NCBI RefSeq assembly: GCF_016545825.1
Contig: NC_052621.1
Span: 23,276,940 to 23,340,939 of the forward strand
DNA: 64,000 nucleotides
From: Eucalyptus grandis
Lineage: Eukaryota > Streptophyta > Magnoliopsida > Myrtales > Myrtaceae
Reading direction: 5' to 3'
Part shown: positions 49,433 through 60,900 of the stretch, one piece after another
Layout of the letters: the number at the start of each line of letters is the position of its first letter
Numbering within the stretch: position 1 is the first letter of the stretch
Made by a program: the position numbers and the translations under genes
Notes under the pieces: model-generated
Told to the model about the DNA's origin: nothing
Databases searched by the model: none
What the model saw: the letters and a program-made list of their open reading frames with translations, nothing else

Positions 49433-51198
49433 GAGATAAGTGTAATAGAAATTCTAAAACTTGTCAGTGTCTTAAAACTTACAAAAATTGCAATCAAGTT
49501 ATAAAACTTATCAAATTGATTCAATTGAGTCCTAATATTAATACCATCAAACTTAGTAATGGAAAATGTTGACATGGCGCGAACATGACCTTTTAAATGA
49601 ATTTTTATTTTCCACATGGCTTATTTAATTATTTTTTATTCAAATTTTTAAAAATTAGATTTAGAAACTAAAAAGAAAAGCTAAAATTTATTTAAAAAAA
49701 TAAAATCGCCCCCCAAAAAAAAAAAAAAAAAAGAAGCGTCGGTGGGCTTTTCCACCACTGCTGCCCATTGTTGGAGGGGTTAGCGATGGTCATTGGCCCT
49801 AGGCGAGGGCCTTAGCTCAACTAGGGCGAGGCCTTGCTACGCGCTTGAGCGCGGGCGCCCAAATCTAGGCACGCCGACCCCCTCGCCTTGTGCTAGCGAG
49901 GCCTTGCCTTGGTCGAGTGAGGGTTGACCACCCTCGCCCAAGGTAGGCGACCATCATTAGCCCCTTCATTGATGGGTAGCAGCCTAAGTAGCACGGACAC
50001 ATGACACGAACACGCGACACGACACGACACGACACGTCGACACGTCATTTCTCAAAAATAAAGAATTCCGACACGTCGGGACATGTTGTATTTAAATGAA
50101 TATTTTTATTTTAATTAATTTGATTCAAATTCATAAATAAATAATTAATTAAAAAAGAGCTTACAATGAATTTACACTAATAATATTAATAAGTCAATTC
50201 ATTGAAAATTCAAAAACATATTCATAGTTAATGTGTATCTATGTTTGGAAACGTGTTTTTAACTTTAACAAAAGTTATTGATGAAACTAATGATTAATAA
50301 AAAATTAGAATCAATTTATTTAAATAAATCCATGATCTTCTACAAAGGACCAAAATTTATCATTATTCAAAATTCAGTACTTTTATTTTTCAAAATTATT
50401 TTTTATTTCCCTCCCCCACCACCCGACAGTGACAGATAAGCTGTCACTTCCCCTCCCCCAAAATTAAAACTCACCCATCAGATCTCCTTTTTTTTTTTTT
50501 TTTTTTTTTTTTTTGAATTTTCTTATTAAAAACCCTAGCCAGCCCTCCTTTTCTCTTCCTTCTCACCGCACGACTCCCTTCCCTCTCCTCCTCCTCCTCG
50601 CCACACGACCTCCTTCCTCTCCTCTTCCGTCTCTTGCCGTCACTCGCAGCTCGTCTTTGCTCCCTTGCCCTCACCTCCACCCTCCATCTTTCGGACACGC
50701 ATGTCAAAACGTGTTTGGCCACGTGTCGGAAAATCCGACACGCGTTGACGCGTGTCTCGACCGTGTCGACGTGTCCGACATGCTCCGACATGTGTCAGAC
50801 ATGACACGGAAGCACGGGCAACGTGTCTGTGCTTCATAGGTGGCGGCAATGGCGGAAGCACCTACTGGTGCCAATTTTTTTTTTTGAACAATTTTGTTTT
50901 AAAATAAATTTTAGCTTTTCTTTTTAGTTTTTAAATCTAATTTTTTTAAAAAAATTGAATAATAATAATTTTAAAAATCATGTGGAAAATAAAAAATTTA
51001 AAATTCCATATGGAAAATAAATTTTTATTTAAAATGCTACGTCGCGTCATGTCGGCGGTTTCCGTTAGTAAGTTTGACGATGTTAACTTTAGAACTTAAT
51101 TAAATTGATTTGACAAATTTTATGATTTGATTGCACTTTTTGCAAGTTTTATGATTCAATTGCATTTTTTGATCTAAGACTTCTTTTGTGCTTATCCC
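49433..51198. mobile_element. Mutator-like element, 1766 bp, with 9-bp target duplication
   Basis: aattattta flanks it exactly on both sides (49424-49432 and 51199-51207). The ends gagataagtgtaatagaaat and (inverted) gggataagcacaaaagaagt open arms of about 280 bp that pair imperfectly, through ataaaacttatcaaattgat and ttattttccacatgg. Arms this long with a 9-bp duplication identify a MULE. No transposase frame. The centre has a GC-rich block (49790-49960, ggcgaggccttgc-type words) and a nested element at 49989-50836. The host spacer lies between two PUT copies. Confidence 0.88.
49989..50836. mobile_element. Nested element with GACACG-rich ends
   Basis: The left end tagcacggacacatgacacg is followed by a cgacacgacacgacacg run; the right end, read inverted, is tgaagcacagacacgttgcc, preceded by many cgtgtc words. 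The two ends are therefore inverted repeats, and the insert splits the GC-rich core of the surrounding MULE. Class and exact ends are unclear; a hAT-type element is possible but the 8-bp target duplication is not evident. The frame at 50513-50839 inside it is low-complexity. Confidence 0.5.
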
Positions 51199-51207
51199 AA
51201 TTATTTA

Positions 51208-52435
51208 CTTTCCTTCTTTTTCTTAGTTTATATTATTCTATGTGGGATATAATTGTCATAACTAAAAATATTACATGCTTGTTTTTGTTTATAATTTTTG
51301 GTCAAATTTGAACTTTTTACTATTTAGAAAATAAAAACTAACCTCTTCTGTATCATTGCTTTTATAATAACTTATCTATCAAAAGCTTACTTTTTTGGTA
51401 ACTTTTTTATTTTCTAATTTCGTTAGTCTAAAATATATATTAAATCTCTATATTACTATATCAAAGGATTTGCCTTTTTTATTACTATTGACAAGATGCT
51501 TTGACAGGGAGCATGTAAGATATTAAAGAAGTGTTTAGAAAAAAACGCTAACAACATCTACATGAAAAAGTTATGCACAATGAGGGATCTTGATATTGTT
51601 CGTAAACACTACACGAATGTTATTCATTCTTGTTAATCCAAAATAATGAAATTTCAATGGTAATTTACCAAAATAAAAAATCTTATTTTATGCAAAGCTT
51701 CGATGTAATTACATTCCATCTTTTGAAATTTCATGAACAGGAAAGTAACTGTGATTTTGTTTTGGAAAGGCTTTAAAGAGTTTTTTTTTTTTTTTGTCTC
51801 GTCCAATCATCCCACAAGTTGTATACGTACATATAACACAACTAATAAAAAGATTTGATGATGATATGCACAACTAAAAAGGAAAATTTTATGTCAAAAA
51901 ATTTGTCTATGTTAAATCTTTTCTAAATTTTACTGGATTAATCTAGAAATTTGCTTGACAATGTAGAAATAACTAGATTTCTTCGAAATTTCTCTTTTGG
52001 ATAAACTAGTTTTTATGGAAGTAAAATCGAAAAATAAAGAGAAAACATAATGCATTTAATGTATATGAGATAAGACAATGAACAAGAACAAAATGTGTGA
52101 TATTCTTAGTTATGGCGATTAGGTCCTATAGAGAAATAGAAAATCTAATAAAAGAAGAAAGTAAATAAATTGGGGGCTATCACTTTAAATTGTAATCGTA
52201 TAATTAAAGGTAACTTCGTCTTTTTAACAAAAATGGGGTGCATTTAGTCATATAAAGGATGGAAATAGTGCCACCCAAAACTTAAAAAATTATCTAAAAT
52301 TTTATGATCTGTGAATATTCTCTCAATTTGTTCTCGCTTATCTGGAAATCCAGTAAAAATACTCACCAGGATCTTGTTATGTGCAGTTTTCTTCTCTCTC
52401 GGCTATCTTATTAACATTGATTCAAAAACCTCAAT
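51208..52435. other. AT-rich gene-free stretch
   Basis: No coding frame or repeat structure recognised between the MULE and the start of the second spacer copy. Confidence 0.5.
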
Positions 52436-54962
52436 TATCTCTAACATGATAACACCCCTCTCCTCATGTTTTTAATTGAGTTTATCTATTTTGGATATTT
52501 TATTACGATTACGCCTCTCTCTTCTGGGACATATACCTCGTTAGACAATGCGGATCCACATAAGACCTACACAATCCGACGTATCACCTGTATTGCGCCT
52601 ACTACACCTGATACGGACGATGAATTATCGCGTAATACATACACATAAGCACCTTCTTCCAATAAGACCATGCATTATGCGACACTACTTCTAGTACATT
52701 GATTTTGGACTACAAGTCCTATTGGCTAACGTTACTTAAAGGGTCTTAAATAGAAAGCATAAGGACCCACTTCTTCCTTTTTTCATGAAGAATGGCCACG
52801 GCTGAATACAAAAGTTTAAATTGTAAACCTGCTTTGCCTATTCTATCACCTGATAAAATATTAAATAACTCTCTAGAATGTAATGAAACAAAACCAATGT
52901 CCAAGCACTTGTTGATTCCATAAATTTTTTTTTTTTTTTGTCAGAGTTGATTTCATAATTAGCAAGCGAGTCAACGGAGCGATTTGCTTTATGAGAGTTA
53001 TGTTGCACTTTAAATTCAAATTGAGAGCGCAACAATCTTATGATAAGCGAGGTCAGCATTCAAGCATAAGTTCTGGACTAACAAGATCGGTGATGGCTTT
53101 ATAGTCAATCTTAACAATGATCTTATGAAAAACAATATCAGCGTATTTGTAAAAATGTTCCTTATTTTTTATTCTGTGAAAATGAAAATACTATTATGTT
53201 CCTCAACTTTTTCTTTTCTTGAAAACCCATTTGGTTGGTGAAGTTGTTTTGCTAGTAAGAGTGACAAATTTGAAAACATATATCCCATCTTCAAAATTAA
53301 GCAATAGAATGGGAAAATTGATGAAAACATTCTTTGTTTTCATTTTTCTTTTCTCTTAGATAATAACTTGAAAAGAAGTTAACTCGATGTTTTGAGACAT
53401 GATTATTAACGTATATGAAACATGTTTGATTCACAACAAGAAGTTTTCATAGAAAATTGGATTTCATGAAGAAGTCCATTTTTTATCCAGAATAATGAAA
53501 AATATGTAAGGGTGCGTTTGTTTATGTTTATGTTCAAAAATTGTTAGGGGAAGAAATAGAAAAACTATTTGTTCCGGGGAACAATTTTTTACCGAAAGAC
53601 GTGTTTGGTAAACTTGTTTCGAGAATAAAAATGAATAGAAACACGTTTGGTAAATTTGTATTCTTTTTTTGTTTCTTCTAATTTTTAAATATTTTTATTT
53701 TATTTTTCCTTTTTTTTTTTTTTTTTTCTTTTGGCCGATCGCCGGCCTCGACCATGGCCGGCAAGCCGGTCGACGAGGGCGGCGGCCTCGCCCAACCACG
53801 GCGAGGCTCGCCGGCCCACGAGGCCGAGCCTCGCCGTGGTTGGGCGAGGCTCGGCCTCACCGTGGTTGGGCGAACTTGGGCTCACCGAGATCTAGCAAGG
53901 CCGAGCTCGCCCAGCCACCGGCGAGGCTCGGCCTCGCTGGATTTGGGCGAGCCCCAGCTCGCCGAGCCTCGCCCGCGCCGGCGAGGCTTGGCCTCGCCTT
54001 GGTTGGGCGAGATCGGGCTCGCCAGTCGGCGAGGCCGAGCCTCGCCGATGGTTAGGCGAGCTCAACCTCGCTAGATTTGGGTGAGCTCGAGCTCGCCTAG
54101 CCAAGGTAAGGCCAAGCCTTGCCGGGGGCCGGCGACGCCGGCCTCACCGGGGGCCGGCGACCCTCCGGCGAGGTCGCCGGCCTCGACGGCCGGTTGCCGG
54201 CCATGGCCGAGGCCGGCAACCGGCCAAAGAAAAAGAAGAAAAAGAAAAAGAGAAGAAAAGAAATAAGAGAGAGAAAATTTGTTCTTCAAAAGTGTTTCTA
54301 GAACAAAAAAATAACTTTTTTTTTCTTATTTCTGTTCTAATTTTGTTCCCGGAACAAAAAAACAGATTTTGAACAAAAACGCAAACAAACGCGTTTCTAT
54401 TCTTTTTTTGTTCTCGGGAACAAAAAAACAAAAAAACTGTTCATGAACAAAATTTAAAAACGCAACCATGCACGCCCTAAAAGGCCACTGTTTTTCCGAG
54501 ATGAAAAATTAATTTATTGCAAATGTGTTAGGGGTATCAATTTAGGAGTGTTAATAACATTAAACTTTTCTTTGTTCTCCATTAATTTAGTTTGAGGAAG
54601 CTTCCCTAAAACTTGGTTCAAACCAACAACCCGAAAGGCCAAAGCCCTTTAGATGAAAGATGCCGTTGAAGCTTTTATTACATGTAAGACAACTCAAGGT
54701 TGTTTGCAAAGTTATCAGGAAGTCAGGCCGAAAAGGTCAATAGGCTTATCCCGCGTAATTAAATGCAGAAGATTCCCCTTTCCGCGAATTGAGTTTCTTG
54801 CGTCATGGGAGTGAATATAAGGGCAACTGACTAAGCACTTTTTACTCCGATTAAGGCATGTTTACAGCTGCTTCGTGCGAGCTGGAGCAGAGGAGACGAC
54901 GGATGAGAAATAGATTCTTGTGGCTTTGATTCTTCAAATCCCGATCCCACTTTCTCTAATAT
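52436..54962. repeat. PUT-array spacer, second copy
   Basis: Matches 41997-46440 in the same order, but without the MULE and the A-tailed retroposon of the first copy and with its own PIF/Harbinger element (53510-54477). Identity in the shared blocks is about 75-85% by eye, rising toward the right end. Confidence 0.8.
53510..54477. mobile_element. PIF/Harbinger-like MITE with GC-rich core, 968 bp
   Basis: Left gggtgcgtttgtttatgttt and inverted right gggcgtgcatggttgcgttt match. TAA flanks both sides (53507-53509 and 54478-54480). The other spacer reads aataagcaaaaggtcactg at about 44240-44258, the near-empty site with a single copy of the triplet. Inside come a pyrimidine tract (53640-53732), a core of gaggctcggcctcgcc-type words (53735-54215) and a purine tract (54220-54275). 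Confidence 0.9.
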
Positions 54963-55328
54963 ATGAACCCATCTCACGGGTTTTCCTACATGAACTTCAC
55001 CTCGATCATATCATCGGCCAACTTCCTGTACAGCCTGGGGATGCTGCTGGAGTTTGAGTCCTTCCTGTGGCTGCGAAGGAAGATGCCGATGCTGAAGAGG
55101 CCGTACCAGATCCCGCTAAGCCTGCCGTGGCTGGCGGCGCTGAGCCTGGTGCCATGCGCATTCTTGGTGGTGATCATGGTGTACGCCACGAAGGTTGTGT
55201 ACCTGGTGAGCGGGCTCATGACTGTAGGCGGGATTGCGTGGTTCTTCTTGATGAGGCTTTGCAAGTCCAGGAAGATACTCAAGTTCAGCAATGGTGACAT
55301 TGGTGAGGTTCTTGAAGAGGACCGATGA
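54963..55328 (+). pseudogene. Truncated PUT copy: C-terminal quarter only
   Basis: Only the last 117 codons or so of a PUT gene remain, from [13 protein letters not shown] to the stop. They match the intact gene with about four amino-acid differences (for example ASFLW/ESFLW, MPTLK/MPMLK, VLGEDR/VLEEDR). The frame runs from an ATG at 54963 in what used to be 5' leader sequence. The promoter-side leader (gtggctttgattcttcaaat) is fused almost directly to the end of the gene, so exon 1, the intron and two thirds of exon 2 are gone. It could encode about three membrane segments if transcribed, but not a working transporter. Confidence 0.9.
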
Positions 55329-55800
55329 TAGTTGAGGCGTGCCATTTAGAATCATGGAAGAAATCTGGGTAGATAGAAAATATTCGTCTTATTTTGCTGT
55401 TTTTCTCTCCTTCTTGTACATGTTTCCGGATGACCATGCTGTAAATTTGATGGATTTATCTGGAAGCAAATCAGGCTTTGTTCTTTCAGGTATGGTAAAT
55501 TATTTACTTGGCCGGCATTCTGCATACTCCATGCCCAGACCGACTCACCAGCAATGTCTACAGCCCTGCTTAGACTAGAAGCTGAGTCGATTTCAGGATC
55601 TTACAGCTAGCTGTGAGCTCTTTTGCCTAGCGAGAAATGCTTATATGATTGTCGTGAGAATAACGACCTGTTTTGTATTAATCGATGCTGAAAATGGAGG
55701 GGCCAGAATATACCCTGATAATCCTTGAGAATTTCGCAATTTTCCCTTTGCAGAATCAAAGTCGCATTCTCCGTTGACAAGTCTTGCCCCCAAAGCTTAG
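55329..55800 (+). repeat. 3' flank of the truncated PUT copy
   Basis: Nearly identical to 48260-48723, with small changes such as a 4-base insertion near 55501 and one substitution in the ctccgttgacaag phrase. It breaks off at aagcttag, where a Copia fragment begins. Confidence 0.85.
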
Positions 55801-56255
55801 GACGTAGATTACTTAAATCCAGTTTCCTACTAGTCCGCAATTCATAAAGGGCGGAAGTAACTGATTTTGAGAGCACACGGTTAAATGCATAGGCAACAGT
55901 TAATAACGCATCCCCCAATACAAGATAAATAAATTTGCTTACACCATCATAAACCTAACCATTTCTAATAGGATTCTATTCCTTCTCTCAGCAACCTCAT
56001 TTTGTTACAGAGTACCAAGAATAGTCAATAATCGTACAATTCAATTTTCATCACAAAGAGCCTAGAATTGCTAAGATAAATACTCACGTCTGCGATCGGT
56101 TTTCAATACATTTATTGTTTTGTTCAACTGATTTTCTATCAACGCTATATATCATCTAAAGCAGTCTAATGCTTCTAACTTATGGGAGATCAAAAAGACA
56201 TAATCAAAACGTTTAAAATCATCTATGAAAATGATGAAATATGAGGCTCCATGCA
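55801..56255 (-). mobile_element. Copia retrotransposon fragment: integrase region, decayed
   Basis: On the complement, reading leftward from 56255, the Copia integrase pattern appears with stops and shifts: a FIIFIDDF block, a VLKTDRRREY-like block, a QNEVAERRNR block near 56000 and an ALYELRTSRKLDLS block at the end. It directly abuts the truncated PUT flank. It overlaps the same domain as the fragment at 62915-64000, so the two are separate insertions. Confidence 0.75.
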
Positions 56256-56597
56256 TTTTTCTTTACGTCTAAGTACAAGTTAGCAAGTTGAACCTGGCTT
56301 CCCTTTCTTCTTTTGCTCAACGTGTTCCCTACTTCTTGAAGACTCCACTAGCTGCATGTGAGATGATATAATGCTATAATATGTGTCCCAAGTCTAGTCT
56401 AGTAATCGACTTCATGCATAATGGACTTTCATCTTTTTCTTTTCTAAGGAGTCAACAATTGTGAGCTGCATGTTTTTCTTTGACTTTGCCAGCAACTTGC
56501 GGCTTCTAGGGGAAATAGAGGGAAAGACGTGCCTTTCATGCAAGAAGTAACTCCTCTTGATCATTGTCATTCTCGCGTCTTCTATTAGGTGTTGACT
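56256..56597. other. Stretch between the Copia fragment and the LRR pseudogene
   Basis: No recognisable domain. It may be decayed coding sequence following the LRR region (transmembrane or juxtamembrane part), but no kinase motif can be read. Confidence 0.35.
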
Positions 56598-57990
56598 TCA
56601 ATAATGATAACATAATAGGAGGCAAATGATTCCTCGTTTTCCTTTGCTCGCTAAGCAACTTGGCAAATCTAGGATTGGCATACCGCCATAGAGCTTATCA
56701 TTTCCTTCGAGTGAAGTCACGCTTGTGTTCAGGAAGACCCCTTCGCTCAGTACCTCACCCTCGAAGTTGTTGAAAGACAGATTCAGGTACTGCAATTGAA
56801 TTTCTCCAAGAATGTCGGAACAGGGCTGGAGAAATTATTACTTGAGAGATCTATGTATTAAAGACCATTTAAGGAACTCAAGAATGAAGAGATATTTCCT
56901 TCGAATAGATTATTTTGCATGTGAAGCTCCACCAAGCTAGCGCATCGACCGAGGCTACTAGGGATTTTTTCTAATAGGTTGTTGCCATGTATGTCTAATT
57001 TGGCTAAGCTATGCAATGTACCGATTTCTTATGTTAAGGAACCACTTAATTGGTTTTAAAATAGATCAAAATAGATAGATAGGGAAGAGATAGTGAAAAC
57101 TTGAGATGGTATAACTCCACTAAGACCATTCTACAAAAAGTCAATCCCTACCAAGTTTTGGCATTTCCCAATACCCAGAGGAATGCTCCCTTGAAAATTG
57201 TTCCCTTTCAAGATGAGTTCCATTAGCTTTGTTAGGTTCCCTATCGCGGAGGAGATATTCCCAGTGAGTTTGTTCTCTGAGCTGAAAACTCCTTCAGCTC
57301 GATGAGATTTCTAATGGTGTCGGGAATGGTGCCCGTGAACTTGTCATTGCCCATGTACAGCAGTTCTAGGCCACGCAAGTTTCCAATACTTGAAGGGATA
57401 TTTCCAGACAATCGATTGTTCTTGATCAACATTATATGCAACTAAGAGGATAAGTTGCCTATAGTTTCTGGCAAAGTACCTTCAAAATTGTTGAGGTTGA
57501 CTGACAGGAGCCCCAAGCTAGTAGATTTAATTGATTCAAGGAATTTCAGGTCACCTTGCACTCCGCTACCTAGCTGGTTGTTCGAAATACTGATCCATTC
57601 TAGCTGATTTAGCTTTTCCACAATAGGCACGTTTCCAGAAAATTTGTTTAGCAGGATTGTTATTTGCACTAAGTTAGTGGCATTTGATATGGAAGTAGAA
57701 ATGGATCTAGTAAATTGATTGTCTGCAACATTTAACCCGACAAGATTAGAGAAGTGACTTCCAAATTGGAGGAAGACTCCCTTCAAGTTGGTTTTGGGGA
57801 AATTGAATGCCAACAAGAGAAGATATGTTGAAGACGGAGGAAAGGAGAGTGTCGGAGAGTCCATTTGCACTGAGATAAAACACTCCAAATTTTGCAAATG
57901 GCCTAGTGTGGCCAGAACTCTTCCTACAAAGTTATTGAATGTCACCAAGATGTACGCTAGAGATGTGAGCCAATTGCACAAATTAGTCTA
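56598..57990 (-). pseudogene. LRR-XII receptor-like kinase remnant (EFR/Xa21 type), truncated
   Basis: On the complement, LRR repeats run from a block LAYILVTFNNFVGRV near 57960, through NATNLVQITILLNKFSGNVP, TLPETIGNLSS and NRLSGNIPSSIGNLRGLELL, to FEGEVLSEGVFLNTSVTS near 56760. That last phrase and the following LYGGMP / DLPSC are the end of the LRR ectodomain in the LRR-XII receptor family, which senses microbial patterns. Stops interrupt the frame (near 57441, and several between 56800 and 57240). The signal peptide and first repeats are missing at the right, where LTR-like sequence starts, and no kinase domain is readable at the left. Confidence 0.85.
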
Positions 57991-57993
57991 TTT

Positions 57994-60900
57994 TGTCCCT
58001 AGGATATAAGAAAATTCTTTTCAATAAGGTCCCTAAAGGACCTAATTGCATAAAACAAGGAAGTAAGGCCAAACCGATAAAGATTGATTCAAATAGGACA
58101 GATCGATCTGATTGGTCACTGACGGGAATGGCCGATTAGGCCAGTTCTCGATTGTTTCACAATGGCTGTCAATAGCCATGAGGTGGACCACCTCATGGTC
58201 AATGCACCAATGCCATTAATTTTCAAATTTCCGATTTTCCCTTGAACTTTATAAAATTTGCAAATTTGGTGAAATTACCAAAAAATACCCCAACTAACCC
58301 ATTATCTCAAAATTAGATCATGACCATCCATTGAGAACATATCATGACCATTGAAATTAATGTGCTTAATTAGGATGTCATCTAGGGTATATTAAAAATA
58401 AGATGGCATCCTTACCCTTTATTAGGATTCCATTCCCTATACCCATATAAATAGGATTATTTTTTTCCGAAAAAAAAGGGCACATTTGGTGCCAAAAAAA
58501 GAAAAGAAATACATATCTGGAAATTCTTTCTCTCTCCAAAAAAAAAAAAAATCTCTCCTCCCCCTTTCGCGTGCGCTCCCTCTCCTCCCAAACCTCTCGC
58601 CGACCTCCTTGCCGCTGCTCGCTGACCTCACGCCGGCGACTCTCCGGCTAGCTCCACCTCCAACAACCACCCTCAGCCCTCCCTGAGTCCCGTCGACGGC
58701 GTCACTACCCCCGCCGGCGATTTTTCCTCCTCGGGTGCGCAAAGACGACGTTTTCTCTTGCTATCCCTGTTTCGATCTCATCTAAACCCCTTCAGCGGGT
58801 CTCCGACGGCCAGTGGTTCCCTGAGGCGGCCAACTACGTTCCCCAGCGAGTCAAGAGTCCATCACAGCAGTTCACGGCGGCCAATGCTCCTTCCCGATGT
58901 TGATCTGCTCACCGGCGTTATTCCCAACCTCGATCCATTACCGGTTGCTGATTGGAACTATTTCCAGGGCTGTTCGGTCTTCTCCGATGATCTTCCAGTG
59001 CTTTGATTAGTCCGGTGATGATCCTCGATGAATCCACAAGTTGCTGATAGCCAAAGGTGAGTCCGAAGTCCACCGGAGGTCTCCACTCCACCGTTTCTCT
59101 CCGATGGGGTCTATCAGTGCCCGATCCTGGTAGCTGTTCTGTCCAGCAACAAACCGGAGCAAATCCGGTGCCATTCGGACCCCTCCGGCGAGCCTGACGT
59201 TCTTTGGACGATCCTCGGCGATCTCAAGGTGCTATGGTGGTTCGGTGTTGGTCCGATTGAGCTTCAATCGATCGGAACGCACAAAAGGTAACGTCTAAAC
59301 CTTGAGCTCAATGAAGCGAGGTCTCGATATGAGACTGAGACTAGAGCTCACCCTAGGTTCTAGTTCTGCAATCTCAGCATGTTTAGAATATTAGAACGGC
59401 CTTAGAATAGCTTAGGACGAGCTTGATTGGCTTAAACGTGCTTGATTGATTGGATGAGTGGATTCTGCAATTTTCAGATGCTTGGATGACTGATCCGAGA
59501 AACTAATTGATATGAGTTTGTAAACTTGCTTTTCTGCGTGAGATGTCTTCATAAATGTCAAAGATTACTCAAACACCTTTCCAACAAGCCATAGAACACC
59601 CCGAACGAACCTCATTTGATATAATTTTCGCTCAAAGTCGTGTCCAGAATCTACCGAATGTTCTGTTGTTCTGTTGAGTTGCGGTCTACACTATTTGTTG
59701 ATTTTTTGCTGATTTTTGTGATTCAAATTGGACTTAGATGTATTCATGAGAAATAATCGAGACATTACAGTCTATATGCATGAATTTTTGTGGATTTTTA
59801 TCATGCCATTCAATTGGGGAAAATAATCCTTGTTCTGTGTAAAAGTTGCTCAATTGTTACTGATTTGTGTTTCTGTAAAGATGACTTCAATTGAGCTCCT
59901 TATGAACAAAATTTTGGCATGATTCCTTCTAGGCATACTTATAGGACTTCAATAGCTTTGAAATGATGCATGATTCATGTAAATGGATAACCGTTTGCCT
60001 TACGAAAACATCTCACTAAGTTGCTGCAATTTTGTGCATTCCTTAAGGTTCATGATAGATAGAGTTGTCTCACCTAGTCCAATTCGCGAATTTATAGGAT
60101 TTTTTTGTATATTTATTTAAGGTTAAGTGTCTTAATCATTTGGGCCATCGCACTCAGCCATACATCGTGTCAAAATATCATAATTTTCATGCATCATTTA
60201 GGTGGTTTAGCAAGCCAATCTTCATGCATCTTCTTCTACCTCCCATATCACTAATTTGCACACTTCTGCAATTGTCATTAATTGGACATGAAATTGACCT
60301 TAATTGAGCTCGATGTCTCTTAGGAAGTCTTGGGGTACATCATAATATTTCAATGACACCAATTTTGTCCCATTTGCATATCGTTTGACCCATTTTCTAT
60401 TTTTGTGAAATTTGCCTTGAACTCTGCCATGTGATAAATTCGGAATGCCTGTTCTGCCCCTACTAAACCAGACGTTTTATCATTTTTGTGTTGAGTTTTC
60501 CTTAAGGATTCCGAAGTTAGATCTTCAACGGAATTTGATTTGCTTTTATATTTCTATGTCATGGTAAATTTTCGAAATTTTTACACTTGGATTGCTAGGG
60601 CAAATGGTCATTAGTTTGCACAAATATGTTGTTGCACTGTACTGTTTCTGATGTGTCGTTCTATTTTCTTGGATTTTCATAAATTCATGTGTAATTTATC
60701 TTAGGAAACTTCTTTCATGAAAGTTGTTTGTTATTGAGTGCTTGATGTGTCGTAATTTTTTTAGAACCAATTATCATGGGTCATACTTCAATTGCTTGAA
60801 TTTTTTATGTCATGTCCTGACATGCTCTGTTTTTCCTTTTATGACTTGTCTTTGTTGTAGTATTTTTAGGAAATTATGCATGCTCAATTAGCTTTTGATA

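Noticed and set aside
53669..54289. Overlapping frames in the MITE core at 53.7-54.3 kb (and similarly 26.5-27.2 kb)
   Set aside because: Low-complexity frames crossing a T-tract, a GC-rich core and an A-tract inside a transposon with defined ends.
58486..59006. Possible gene start at 58.5-59.0 kb (TATA box, C/T-rich leader, Ser/Pro-rich frames)
   Set aside because: No domain, no continuation into further exons, and the position inside a region ending in a retrotransposon primer-binding site favours LTR leader sequence.
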